Origin: JAUNKE01 sp041853585
Lineage (GTDB): Bacteria; Bacillota; Clostridia; Peptostreptococcales; Filifactoraceae
NCBI GenBank assembly: GCA_041853585.1
Contig: JBGZSM010000067.1
Coordinates: 1-24,049 of the forward strand
Length of the DNA: 24,049 nt
Direction: 5' to 3'
A program made the translations under genes and the position numbers. Numbering within the stretch: the stretch's first letter is position 1; every line of letters begins with the position of its first letter. The notes beneath the pieces were generated by a model. It made no database searches. It saw nothing but the letters and a program-made list of their open reading frames with translations, and was not told where the DNA came from. This document shows positions 15,424 through 23,520 of the stretch, one piece after another.

Positions 15424-16701
15424 TTACGGATTCTTAATTCTCGGTCCGCCTTGGTTAAAATTATCAAGATACAAATAACCCAACACCGGAGCATTCCATC
15501 GCTTGTCGGATTTTTTCCATTTGGATTTATATATCAATTCTTTATAATGATCGTGTGCATACGGCACCATGTGCGGAGTTCCCGTCATTGGATTTCCCAC
15601 ATTGCCCTCGGAAACCACCGCCACTTTACTAATCGGGTCATAGCTTTCGATAAATGCGACATGTCCGAAAGCATCGCCTTTGGTAACGATAATCGCACCC
15701 GCTCTCGGCTCATCGGAGATGATAAATCGGGGATTATATTTTGCGTAGTTGAGCCAATCTCCGGCATTTCCCATACTCGTTGGCAATTCGATTCCGAATA
15801 CTTCTTTTACACGCCCCCAAACAAACCAGGTACATTGCCCTCTAAGATTTGAAACCGTATAAGGATTTTTCTTCTGATAACAATCCGCCTCCAAATCCCA
15901 AGCCATTTCAATGGACGGCTGACTACCGAAAAATAAGTTGGATGCCTCCTCCCCGCCGCCCATCGCACCGACAAGTACACCCAAAAAGGGAATGCTCATC
16001 AGCGGCATCAACAGGATGACAAATATCATCCCAAACATAACCATTTGTGCAATCTTTATTCTAACAGCATGTTCCAAAAAACGAATCGCTTTATCCAACA
16101 AATTTTTATTATTCTCTTCCATGGTTTGCGTGACACTTTGTTCTTGTGCCGCAAAAATTTTTCTTTTTTGCTTCTTGAACTGCTCCTTCAAATTAACCAG
16201 AGTTTTATCCTGCTTTTTATTCTTGAAAAGCTTGTTGGAAAATATCAAACCCTTGAATAACAATTTGTTTTTCTTTTTACGAAGTTTTCTTATCTTCTTT
16301 ATCTCTCGCTTTTCCTTAACAGAATAAATTTTCTTCCCCGCATTTTGAAAGATATCCTGTTCGTCGCTGATTCCCAACGATTTATTCACCGTATCGATTT
16401 CCAGCTTGTTTGCAGATAAAGCCATCTTGGTGGGCAAAGATTTTTCATGCTTACGATTCTTTTTCTTCTGTAATTTTTTTTGTAACTGCTTTTGACGATT
16501 TTGCTGTCCAAAGACGGAAGTCGCAGCAATAATGTTGTGTTTCAATTTTTTCTTTGCAGTTTTACGCTCAGCTTTTTCTTCCAATTTGTCTTTTCGTTGT
16601 TGAATTTTACGCTCAGCTTTCTCAAGAGTTTTGTTTATAGGTTCCTTGAGCGATTTTTCGCTAAGTGGAGAATCCTCATCCTTTTTTTTCAGCTCTATCA
16701 T
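15424..16701 (-). CDS. T4SS CHAP-domain peptidoglycan hydrolase
   Basis: This 425-residue protein opens the cell wall for the conjugation channel (VirB1-like role). Residues 1-200 are highly basic and Lys/Gln-rich with coiled-coil character and lie in the cytoplasm. A membrane helix spans about 217-245. The outer part is a CHAP amidase/endopeptidase domain with catalytic C290 (RGQCTWFVWGR) and H347 (AFGHVAFIE), followed by a conserved SEGNVG stretch (364-369). Many relatives also carry an NlpC/P60 or lysozyme-like domain; here only CHAP is seen. AGAGGAGCC precedes the ATG. A 98-base gap separates it from virB4 upstream and contains small hairpins (ATCCG/CGGAT at 16747-16762) but no clear promoter. 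It overlaps the following gene start region (TAATG). Confidence 0.9.
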   Translation of the reverse strand: MIELKKKDEDSPLSEKSLKEPINKTLEKAERKIQQRKDKLEEKAERKTAKKKLKHNIIAATSVFGQQNRQKQLQKKLQKKKNRKHEKSLPTKMALSANKLEIDTVNKSLGISDEQDIFQNAGKKIYSVKEKREIKKIRKLRKKKNKLLFKGLIFSNKLFKNKKQDKTLVNLKEQFKKQKRKIFAAQEQSVTQTMEENNKNLLDKAIRFLEHAVRIKIAQMVMFGMIFVILLMPLMSIPFLGVLVGAMGGGEEASNLFFGSQPSIEMAWDLEADCYQKKNPYTVSNLRGQCTWFVWGRVKEVFGIELPTSMGNAGDWLNYAKYNPRFIISDEPRAGAIIVTKGDAFGHVAFIESYDPISKVAVVSEGNVGNPMTGTPHMVPYAHDHYKELIYKSKWKKSDKRWNAPVLGYLYLDNFNQGGPRIKNP

Positions 16702-16799
16702 TTGGCTCCTCTTATAATTTGTACTATAAAATCAAGTGCATCTTTTATCCGAAAATACGGATCTAAAATCGCCTATATAATAGGAAGTCTTTTTTTAGG

Positions 16800-19184
16800 T
16801 TAATGCTTTTCTTGATGCCGTCTCAACTTTTTTATTTCTTCCGGCTTAGTGGTCATGGCAGGATATAGATGGTTATTTTTCGGGAATCGGTCTCGAAAAG
16901 GCAGAATGATTCCGGAGCAAACCAACAACCCTTCCCCTTCCGATGAATTGGTAATATGCGTTGCCTGATAATCGCTGATGTCCAACTTTTGCTGAAGAAT
17001 TCGCCTGTCATCGGATGCCTGATTCAGCAGATAGACAAACTCGCTATTTTCCAAGATTGTTTCAATCTTTGGACTGGAAAGCAAATCTTTGACATTCTGC
17101 GTAATGCCTGTTGGTATTCCGCCCCACTTTCTGAAGCGCTTCCAAAATTCCACCGAATAGTTGCTCGTTTGTTCTTCCGCCAACAGTTTATGAAATTTGT
17201 CCATGTAATACCATGTCTTTTTGCTCTTCATTCGATTCGCCGTTACCTTGTTCCAAACATAGTCCTGTAAAACCAACATGCCCAGATCTTTCAGATTGGA
17301 ACCGAGCTGCTGAATATTAAAACAAACGAGACGGTTTTTCGGGTTGATGGAAGTTTTATGATTAAAAATATTGAGCGAGCCATGCACATAAAGCTCCAAG
17401 GCATCTGCCAAATCGGCAGCCTCTTTATCTTCATAGTTTCTGAGCTCATTATATAAATCTTCGAGAAGCGGAATATCCTCCGAGCTTCCACTCTCCATAA
17501 ACTTGCGATAAATGACGCGAACCGCTTTGTCCGTCATCGTTCTTTGCTTCGCCGTCAAGCCACTTCGTATGCCGACAATCACATTCATCAAGGTGATGAC
17601 GAAATCACTTTTGTATGAAATCGGATTTTCTCCTTCTCCATATTCCATCGTGATATCCAAAGGGTTAATGTACTCTTTAGAGTTGAGAGAAATATTGATG
17701 ATTTCTCCTTGTAAAAGTTCCACAAAAGGATAATATTCTCCCTCCGGATCGCAAATCAAAATATCGTCGGTCGTTTTTAAAAAAGTATCAATCATTTCCC
17801 GTTTTGCACTGAATGATTTTCCGGAGCCCGGCGTCCCCAGAAATAGACCATTCGGGTTTTTCAATTTCTTTCGATTGAACTGAATCATATTATTGCTTAG
17901 CGAATTGAGGCCGTAATAAGTCGCCTCTTTATCTTCCTGATAAAGCTCCTTCGTGGTAAATGGAACAAAGACCGCGGTTGCGGAGGTGGTCAACCCTCTC
18001 TCCAACTCCGCTTCATTAATATTATTTCCAAACGGCAATGCGCTTAGAAATGCTTTTTCTTGCTGATAAGTCATCGGTATCAACTCGCAATTATGTTTTT
18101 GTGCCAACATTTTTAATGTAAAAATACTGTTCTCCAGAGATTTTCTATTTTCTTCCAATATAGTAACCGTAAAGGTCAGGTAAAAATATCGCTCATTGTC
18201 CCGCTGAAGATCTTGTAAAATTCTTTTTGCCTCATCGATATTCATGTTCAAATCGGTAGGCAGGATATCCATGTCATATCCTCGTTGGATGGATTTTTGC
18301 TGTTCTTCAATTTTTATCGAATCCAAATCCGACGATTTGGCTTTCACCATCTTGATTGCTTTTTGTTGGTCAACGGCTCGAATATGTAGGCTCACAATCA
18401 TCTCTTTTTCCAAATCCAAAAAATCCACCAGCACTCTATCCGAAAGCTCTGTAGCCGTTATGCTGAAATACATCGTCGTTCCAAAGCGTTCCCCCATTTC
18501 AAAACTGTTTTTGTCTTTGGAAAAATCTATACTGCTTGGCGCAATCAAATCTTTGATATCATATTTTTTCATTTCTTGAGCGTTCAAACTTTCAATGTCA
18601 ATATAGTGCGTCGCATCATTCAGCACAAAATTCAAAATGCTCACCCTATCAACGCCGTCGATACTCTCGATGGCGGCACCCAAAGTCCTGAACGAATCTC
18701 GAATGTTTTGCTCAATATTTTCCAAGCGTCGCAATGCACCCTTGTAGGTTTTCTCTCGAATGGTAAAGATTAAATACTTGTTTCGTATAATCCCATTGCT
18801 CCCTTTGGCACGCTGGGCTTCCAGAAAATTAAAATATTCTTCCCTAAGCATTTCAAAATGGTTTTCTTTAAAAGACTTTTCTTTCGCCTCTGTAGTCTCC
18901 TCTTTACTCTCTACTTTGCTGTTGATAAAGCAAAATTGAAAACCGACAGATGAATCAAAAGAGTTTAGCAGACTGCAATACAACGAAAATATTCTTTTCT
19001 TCTCCTCATCTTTGGAAAGCTGGTAAGATATGTCCGAAAAACGCACCATTTTGCTGTAATGTTCTCCATCTAATTGCATAATACCGGAAGGATAAATTTT
19101 CTTAAAATTAAGCGTGTCTTGAGTGGATACAATTTCAACTTTTTTTCGTTTCGTCTCGTACAGCCGCTTCGCAAACTGTATCAT
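16800..19184 (-). CDS. virB4: VirB4-like conjugation ATPase (Walker B glutamate replaced by lysine)
   Basis: This 794-residue ATPase energises the type IV secretion channel. Walker A is GTPGSGKS (450-457). The region around 655-700, with EEQTSNYSVEFWKRFRKWG and GIPTGITQNVKDLLSS, is strongly diagnostic of the VirB4 family of Clostridial elements. The Walker B segment reads WYYMDKFHKLL, with D662 followed by K663. From family knowledge the residue after Asp is the catalytic Glu (DEFH or DEMH), so this copy may be hydrolysis-defective, or the change may be a point mutation (AAA for GAA at 17196-17198). I chose the ATG at 19182-19184 with AAAGGA 6 bases before it; an upstream TTG at 19226 is less likely. 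The start lies 50 bases inside the prgI gene. Confidence 0.93.
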   Translation of the reverse strand: MIQFAKRLYETKRKKVEIVSTQDTLNFKKIYPSGIMQLDGEHYSKMVRFSDISYQLSKDEEKKRIFSLYCSLLNSFDSSVGFQFCFINSKVESKEETTEAKEKSFKENHFEMLREEYFNFLEAQRAKGSNGIIRNKYLIFTIREKTYKGALRRLENIEQNIRDSFRTLGAAIESIDGVDRVSILNFVLNDATHYIDIESLNAQEMKKYDIKDLIAPSSIDFSKDKNSFEMGERFGTTMYFSITATELSDRVLVDFLDLEKEMIVSLHIRAVDQQKAIKMVKAKSSDLDSIKIEEQQKSIQRGYDMDILPTDLNMNIDEAKRILQDLQRDNERYFYLTFTVTILEENRKSLENSIFTLKMLAQKHNCELIPMTYQQEKAFLSALPFGNNINEAELERGLTTSATAVFVPFTTKELYQEDKEATYYGLNSLSNNMIQFNRKKLKNPNGLFLGTPGSGKSFSAKREMIDTFLKTTDDILICDPEGEYYPFVELLQGEIINISLNSKEYINPLDITMEYGEGENPISYKSDFVITLMNVIVGIRSGLTAKQRTMTDKAVRVIYRKFMESGSSEDIPLLEDLYNELRNYEDKEAADLADALELYVHGSLNIFNHKTSINPKNRLVCFNIQQLGSNLKDLGMLVLQDYVWNKVTANRMKSKKTWYYMDKFHKLLAEEQTSNYSVEFWKRFRKWGGIPTGITQNVKDLLSSPKIETILENSEFVYLLNQASDDRRILQQKLDISDYQATHITNSSEGEGLLVCSGIILPFRDRFPKNNHLYPAMTTKPEEIKKLRRHQEKH

Positions 19185-19542
19185 TGCATTTCCTTTGAAC
19201 AACCTTAAACCCCCTTTTGCTTGCAATATCTCTGTTTTTCTTCGTCATTTTATATCGTCTTTTGTGATGAAAGAGTAACTTATTTTCTAAATATAAACGA
19301 AGCCAAGTTTCCGCCACCATATTATGTTTTTTGTATAAGGTTCCGAACAGAAACGGAAATGCCGCAAAGCAAGTCGCATACATTGCCAAATCCAAACTGT
19401 AATCTTTGATAAGCCAAAACATCGGAAATGAAATGACAATCGCCATAGTAAAGCCGATCAGTTGTCGTTTGGTCAATCCGAATAACAGCTTCGATTTTAT
19501 AAATTTCAATTCCTTTGGAATATCCACGCTGAAATTATTCAT
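19135..19542 (-). CDS. prgI: PrgI-family T4SS membrane protein
   Basis: This 135-residue protein has the PrgI layout: an N-terminal VDIPKELKFIKSKLLFGLTKRQL segment broken by basic residues, two membrane helices (about 28-45 and 49-68), and a cytoplasmic tail with WLRLYLENKLLFHHKRRY. PrgI-like proteins sit next to VirB4 in Gram-positive conjugation systems as inner-channel components. Its start overlaps the upstream gene by 8 bases, and its 3' end overlaps virB4 by 50 bases, so all three are translationally linked. The C-terminal 35 residues, basic and Cys-containing, are encoded partly in this overlap. Confidence 0.88.
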   Translation of the reverse strand: MNNFSVDIPKELKFIKSKLLFGLTKRQLIGFTMAIVISFPMFWLIKDYSLDLAMYATCFAAFPFLFGTLYKKHNMVAETWLRLYLENKLLFHHKRRYKMTKKNRDIASKRGFKVVQRKCNDTVCEAAVRDETKKS

Positions 19543-19903
19543 CCCTCAAGATTTCCTTTCGCATATTTTGAGGAAGTTTCCCTAGAAACTCTCTTTCTTC
19601 TTTCATTGTTAAAGTATCCAAAAACCTTGCAGGTATCATAATTCTGGCAAGAAAGATAACAATGAGCAAAACAAGACAGAAAATCAGCAATAGGAAAATC
19701 ATCCCGAGTATCGAAATAATAACTGCCTCAATGGTCAAAATATCCTGAGACAAGTAAAGTTCCACCTTGTTCTGATAGGCAAGCATTAGCCCGATGATTA
19801 TAAATCCCGTCAAAAACAACAATCCGATATTCAATCCCATCCAATGAAAAAGCTTTTGATTTCTTTTCATGAATTTTTGGAAGTGCTTTTGCAGACTCGC
19901 CAT
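19535..19903 (-). CDS. Small membrane protein of the conjugation module, unrecognised
   Basis: The 122-residue product has a basic N-terminus (1-20) and two hydrophobic stretches (about 24-43, IGLLFLTGFIIIGLMLAY; and 57-90, long enough for one or two helices). It ends in a charged cytoplasmic tail (FLDTLTMKEEREFLGKLP). I do not recognise a family. It has AAGGAGAGG before its ATG and overlaps prgI by 8 bases, so it is firmly part of the transfer operon, between virB6 and prgI. A structural role in the channel is the natural guess. Confidence 0.75.
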   Translation of the reverse strand: MASLQKHFQKFMKRNQKLFHWMGLNIGLLFLTGFIIIGLMLAYQNKVELYLSQDILTIEAVIISILGMIFLLLIFCLVLLIVIFLARIMIPARFLDTLTMKEEREFLGKLPQNMRKEILRDE

Positions 19904-20057
19904 AAAACCTCTCCTTATCTGATTTTAATCCTACTAAAATCAAGCAAAACAACTTTTTGAATTAAATTTCTTCAATCGTTTTTCGCAAAATCATATCCTT
20001 TTGTTCTTCAGATAGTTACTATTATTTTCATTCCGCCGATATCACTTCATGACAGCA

Positions 20058-21158
20058 TCAACTTGCTCCCGTGATACTTTTTGCCAAACTATGTGTGGAC
20101 ATCAACATTCGAATTACAATGGACATGCTGACAAACATCAGCAACAATGCCTTGATGGGGCTGAGAAGTTGCGTTTCATTGGACAACTCCGTGGCCATCA
20201 GCGTTGCCGTTCTGGTGAGCAGTCCGTTATAGATAACTACGATAACAAGCATCAAAAAACCTTGTAGCATTAATGCCAATAAATTTTTGATATAGTTCTG
20301 TCCGATGCTTCCGACCCAATTTTTGTTAAGCAGTGTTGCCATCGGTAAAGGCGCAATACATATATAGAGCAAAATCATAATAATCCGAGACCAAGCGATG
20401 AGGTAAATCACACCACACATCAACAAGGTTGTAAACAGCCCAATTATGCATATCAATGTAACAACAATGGCCGGCCCCATTTTATAATCGATGTGATATT
20501 TTTCCAATACTGAATTTTTATTATCAGGATCCGGTTTTGGAAGATCTTCTAGTTCAATAGGATTACTTAGATCTCCTCTAATATAATCATGTTTATCATA
20601 CGCAACGGGAGTAATTAATTTTATCAATTTTTCCGTTACCTGATTCTCCACTTTCAGCTCAATGCTATCCGTAGTGGTTTTCGATTTTTCAATTGCCCAG
20701 TAACCCAAATCCGAAAACGCCGATGCAATCGTAAAGGCATGAGTTACCAACAAAATCACGATGGAGGTGCGAATGATTAGAAAAATAATATTGCCAATCT
20801 CCATATCGCCGCCACGATTGCGCTCCGCTACCATCTCATAAATTTCATAGGCAAAAATATAGGCAACGAAGATTCCGGCAATCGGCAAAACGACCGTTTC
20901 CGAAAGGTCGCCCAATGTTTTCAGTAGTTCTGCATCAAACTCCGTCGGCTTGAGAGCTACTTCCGTTTTTATTGCATTGATGCTGTGATTGAACAGATAA
21001 TTTATCATCTCTAAGGAGGTGCTGACCGCTCCGATGCAGAAGTCCGATATAAACAAACCCATACCATGGAGCATGTTTGCAACGGTTTTATCAAGACCGG
21101 TTACACTAGCAAACCCTCTAATAATTGCGCCGAAAAAACTTTTTGCTTTTCCTATCAT
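20058..21158 (-). CDS. virB6: VirB6/TrbL-like polytopic channel protein
   Basis: This 366-residue protein has about six to seven hydrophobic helices (for example 90-108, 126-148, 226-250, 252-275, 297-315, 340-352). A polar extracytoplasmic loop lies at about 165-222. The helix pattern and position between a lipoprotein and prgI/virB4 match the VirB6/TrbL-like (CD1112-type) proteins of Clostridial elements, which form the membrane channel. The C-terminus THSLAKSITGAS is of the type seen in that family, so the TGA at 20058-20060 is taken as a true stop although it is followed by cysteine codons. It begins 4 bases after the upstream lipoprotein stop. Confidence 0.85.
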   Translation of the reverse strand: MIGKAKSFFGAIIRGFASVTGLDKTVANMLHGMGLFISDFCIGAVSTSLEMINYLFNHSINAIKTEVALKPTEFDAELLKTLGDLSETVVLPIAGIFVAYIFAYEIYEMVAERNRGGDMEIGNIIFLIIRTSIVILLVTHAFTIASAFSDLGYWAIEKSKTTTDSIELKVENQVTEKLIKLITPVAYDKHDYIRGDLSNPIELEDLPKPDPDNKNSVLEKYHIDYKMGPAIVVTLICIIGLFTTLLMCGVIYLIAWSRIIMILLYICIAPLPMATLLNKNWVGSIGQNYIKNLLALMLQGFLMLVIVVIYNGLLTRTATLMATELSNETQLLSPIKALLLMFVSMSIVIRMLMSTHSLAKSITGAS

Positions 21159-21162
21159 ATTT

Positions 21163-21744
21163 TTACTCTTTTACAACATCCACAAAAACTTTACTCTGTT
21201 CTCTCTTGATGTAGGTTTGAACCTCAAGTTGGAGGACACCAGTCTCAATATGTTCTTTTTCAATTACTATCGCTATTGATGCAATCCTCTTCCCCAATTC
21301 CTCAAGGCGTTCTTCATTAAAATAGAATGGTTCGCCTAACAATTCAATTTTATCTTCTCCGATATATAAATTAAAGTCGCTGGAAAGTGCGTGGCTCAAA
21401 AACACATCTTGATTAGACGAATTTATCTCCCCTGTCACCTTGATGATTTGATATTCCTCCATAATTTCATCTGCAGAATACGCCAGATTGTATCTCTCTT
21501 TTATTCCATATGCTAATTTTTTTTCGATATCCCTCACTGAAACCTCAGTAATATCTATCAACAATTCCTTCCCTTCTCCGTCTTGGAGTTCTTGATATCT
21601 TAGCGGCAACGGTTCGGACGGATTTTTCACAATCTCCTGAGCCGGATTTTTCTCCTCCGCATTACCGACATTTTCTTGTTTTTTACAGGCCACCATTGTA
21701 ATACAAATTAATCCGATCAACAAAAAAATTCCTATTTTTTTCAT
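21163..21744 (-). CDS. Lipoprotein of the conjugation module, unrecognised
   Basis: The 193-residue protein starts with a lipoprotein signal (MKKIGIFLLIGLICITMVAC; lipobox MVAC with C20), so it is lipid-anchored on the outer face. A short Glu/Asn/Pro linker (21-50) leads to an alpha/beta domain (51-193). I do not recognise the domain. It has GGGAGG ahead of the ATG and lies 4 bases before virB6. Possible roles are a channel-associated lipoprotein (VirB7-like in position) or an entry-exclusion protein; neither is shown by sequence. Confidence 0.8.
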   Translation of the reverse strand: MKKIGIFLLIGLICITMVACKKQENVGNAEEKNPAQEIVKNPSEPLPLRYQELQDGEGKELLIDITEVSVRDIEKKLAYGIKERYNLAYSADEIMEEYQIIKVTGEINSSNQDVFLSHALSSDFNLYIGEDKIELLGEPFYFNEERLEELGKRIASIAIVIEKEHIETGVLQLEVQTYIKREQSKVFVDVVKE

Positions 21745-21891
21745 CTTATCCTCCCTGTCACTCTTTCGAATAATGAAACCGATTTATGTCAATCTATTTT
21801 TATTCGGTTTTTAATCTATGCCTCCCAATTTTTCTAATTCTTTCTCTACTGCTCACCACAATTGAGCAAAAATATAACATCTCCATTCATC

Positions 21892-22278
21892 TTACCTTCT
21901 CAATCCCTGTTCGCGTCTAATATCTTGAGCAAGTTCTCTCATTTCCTGCCTTCTCAAATCATCAATTTTTTGTTGTGTTTGTTTCAAGCTTTTTAGAGAA
22001 AATTTCATTTCAATTCTTCGAAATTCTTTCTTTAATTCCTTTCGCATTTGGGGATCGTTGATATCCTTCTGTATCCGTTTCCTTGCCTGCTTAATATTCT
22101 TTTGTATTTTTCTTTCCTCGTGGATTTGACGCACAGCTTGCCCTATTTTTCTTCTAACAAAAAGTGCTCCGCCTGTGATTACACTCACTCTGACGACCCT
22201 GGGTGTTGCTAAAACCACCGCTTTCCCTAATATTGCCAATTTTTTAATCGCTGCCGAACCTAAAAATAAAGTGTTCAT
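21892..22278 (-). CDS. Basic coiled-coil protein, unrecognised
   Basis: The 128-residue product has a hydrophobic N-terminal third (about 6-42, including AVVLATPRVVRVSVITGGAL) and a highly basic helical remainder rich in Lys, Arg, Gln and Glu (44-128), with a probable coiled coil. I know no family for it. A modest ribosome binding site (GAGGT) precedes the ATG. It is the first gene of the apparent transfer operon, 147 bases before the lipoprotein gene, which could suit a membrane-tethered nucleic-acid-binding or assembly protein, but that is a guess from charge alone. Confidence 0.65.
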   Translation of the reverse strand: MNTLFLGSAAIKKLAILGKAVVLATPRVVRVSVITGGALFVRRKIGQAVRQIHEERKIQKNIKQARKRIQKDINDPQMRKELKKEFRRIEMKFSLKSLKQTQQKIDDLRRQEMRELAQDIRREQGLRR

Positions 22279-22336
22279 TACTACCTCGTTTCAACTATGG
22301 TTCATCTTAAATTTAAAATAAAAAACAATATAACAA

Positions 22337-22363
22337 TAGCTTGTTTCAAAACTAAACAAGCTA
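22337..22363 (-). terminator. 10-bp perfect inverted repeat, terminator or operator
   Basis: TAGCTTGTTT and AAACAAGCTA flank a 7-base loop. On the - strand the stem is followed by TTGTTATATTGTTTTTTATTTT, which suits termination of the Fic transcript. A perfect TTGACA box (22375-22370, - strand) abuts it upstream, so it could instead be an operator over a promoter for the transfer operon, although no good -10 box is evident at 17 bases. Confidence 0.5.
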
Positions 22364-22459
22364 CCCGGATGTCAACAAAATGTCTTTAAAAAATTAATAA
22401 TGTCTGCTCTATTTTTATGTTAATATTTCTGTAAAATTGATATTATCCTTTGAATTGTG

Positions 22460-22503
22460 GGATGCAGCGCAAGGAAGTATTCTTGTCTCGTTGCACTGCA
22501 TCC
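22460..22503. repeat. Imperfect inverted repeat in non-coding region
   Basis: GGATGCAG (22460-22467) pairs with CTGCATCC (22496-22503); after one mismatch GCAA pairs with TTGC, and an alternative inner pairing CAAG/CTTG exists. It lies in the 470-base gene-free stretch 22279-22748 between the Fic gene and the transfer operon. There is no T-tract on either side, so it is not an intrinsic terminator. A 6-bp inverted repeat TTCACT-AA-AGTGAA is at 22704-22717 just after the Fic stop. Confidence 0.45.
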
Positions 22504-22748
22504 ATTTAGTTAGTAGTGTTTTGTTTGCTTGCCTAATTCTACATTTTTCAATTTCAAAGTTATATATTTCCCCCACTGATGTTTTCAATTTCAAATGTTT
22601 TTCCCGTTACAGTTCATTTTGAAATTTATCCCTTGTATGTATTAAAATGATTAGTCATTGATAAAATCCAAAAATCACTGTCCTTGAATTTTGTCCCGTC
22701 ATCTTCACTAAAGTGAAACCATTCCTGTCTTTTTTGTAATTTAAAAGT

Positions 22749-23504
22749 CTATCTTTTCATATTTGAGCGTAATTCATGTTCCTGGCCCTTTGCTGCTTTA
22801 ATTTTATTTTGCAAAGCTTCTAAAGAATACTGTTTATTCGGATCGACTTGCTTTCTGAATTTATCTCTTTCCGCCGATTCAATACTTTCTTCAAGTATGA
22901 ATTTTAACGGACTAATGTCGGACTTGAAGCCTAATTCCAAATCTGTAGACTGTGCCGAAGCATAAACCAATGCATCCCTGAACTGCTGTCCGATTTTTTC
23001 AAAGAAACTTCGATCAAGCTCAATTCCCTTGCTTCTGGCAAATTGACAAAAGAATGTGGAAATCGATCTGGTATTCCCTTCCCGAAAAGGATGAATCAAC
23101 CAAGTAGCTGCCATAAATTTGCCCAATAGTTCAATCTGCTGCTCCCTTGGAAGTGCTTCCCATTGAATGCTGTTCATATTCCGAAGAGTCATATTCATAT
23201 ACTCTTCAATGTTTTGATAGTCCTCATATCTAAGAGAATTTCCGCCCAATATCTTCTCCTTTTTGAGCATATTGACCATTCGTTGCTCTCCTGCCCAAGG
23301 ATAAAGTTTCCCAAATAAAGCTTTATGGAAATCACACAAATGATCAAAATCAAAATTCCCTTCCAAGTTGTTTTCATCGAGCACTCTCATTGCTCTTGTT
23401 GCAACTTCTTCTTCGTAATCGTGCAAAGCTTCTCTGTCCATAATGTCATAGTTGTTCACCAATACATTGGTACCGGGATAACACGACATTTCATCCATTA
23501 ACAT
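22749..23504 (-). CDS. fic: Fic-domain AMP-transferase (toxin of a Fic/VbhA-type pair)
   Basis: The 251-residue protein has a Fic domain with the active-site loop LIHPFREGNTRS, catalytic H138 to R146. The preceding FGKLYPWAGEQR (64-75) is typical of the flap region. Fic enzymes move AMP from ATP onto target proteins, often gyrase or topoisomerase IV in toxin-antitoxin pairs. The motif has GNT instead of GNG, and the second arginine (normally HxFxxGNGRxxR) is Thr/Ser here; related Fic proteins with HPFREGNTR exist. A charged, Lys-rich tail (about 209-251) follows. I chose the ATG at 23502-23504 with AAAGGAG 7 bases upstream; an in-frame ATG at 23529-23531 overlaps the antitoxin gene and has no binding site. 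The gene follows the antitoxin gene by 16 bases. Confidence 0.88.
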   Translation of the reverse strand: MLMDEMSCYPGTNVLVNNYDIMDREALHDYEEEVATRAMRVLDENNLEGNFDFDHLCDFHKALFGKLYPWAGEQRMVNMLKKEKILGGNSLRYEDYQNIEEYMNMTLRNMNSIQWEALPREQQIELLGKFMAATWLIHPFREGNTRSISTFFCQFARSKGIELDRSFFEKIGQQFRDALVYASAQSTDLELGFKSDISPLKFILEESIESAERDKFRKQVDPNKQYSLEALQNKIKAAKGQEHELRSNMKR

Positions 23505-23520
23505 CGTTGCTCTCCTTTCC

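Noticed and set aside
20040..20060. TGA at the end of virB6 followed by TGC TGT, as a possible second selenocysteine
   Set aside because: The protein ends in a family-typical C-terminus, another TGA follows after ten codons, and there is no SECIS-like hairpin or redox motif.
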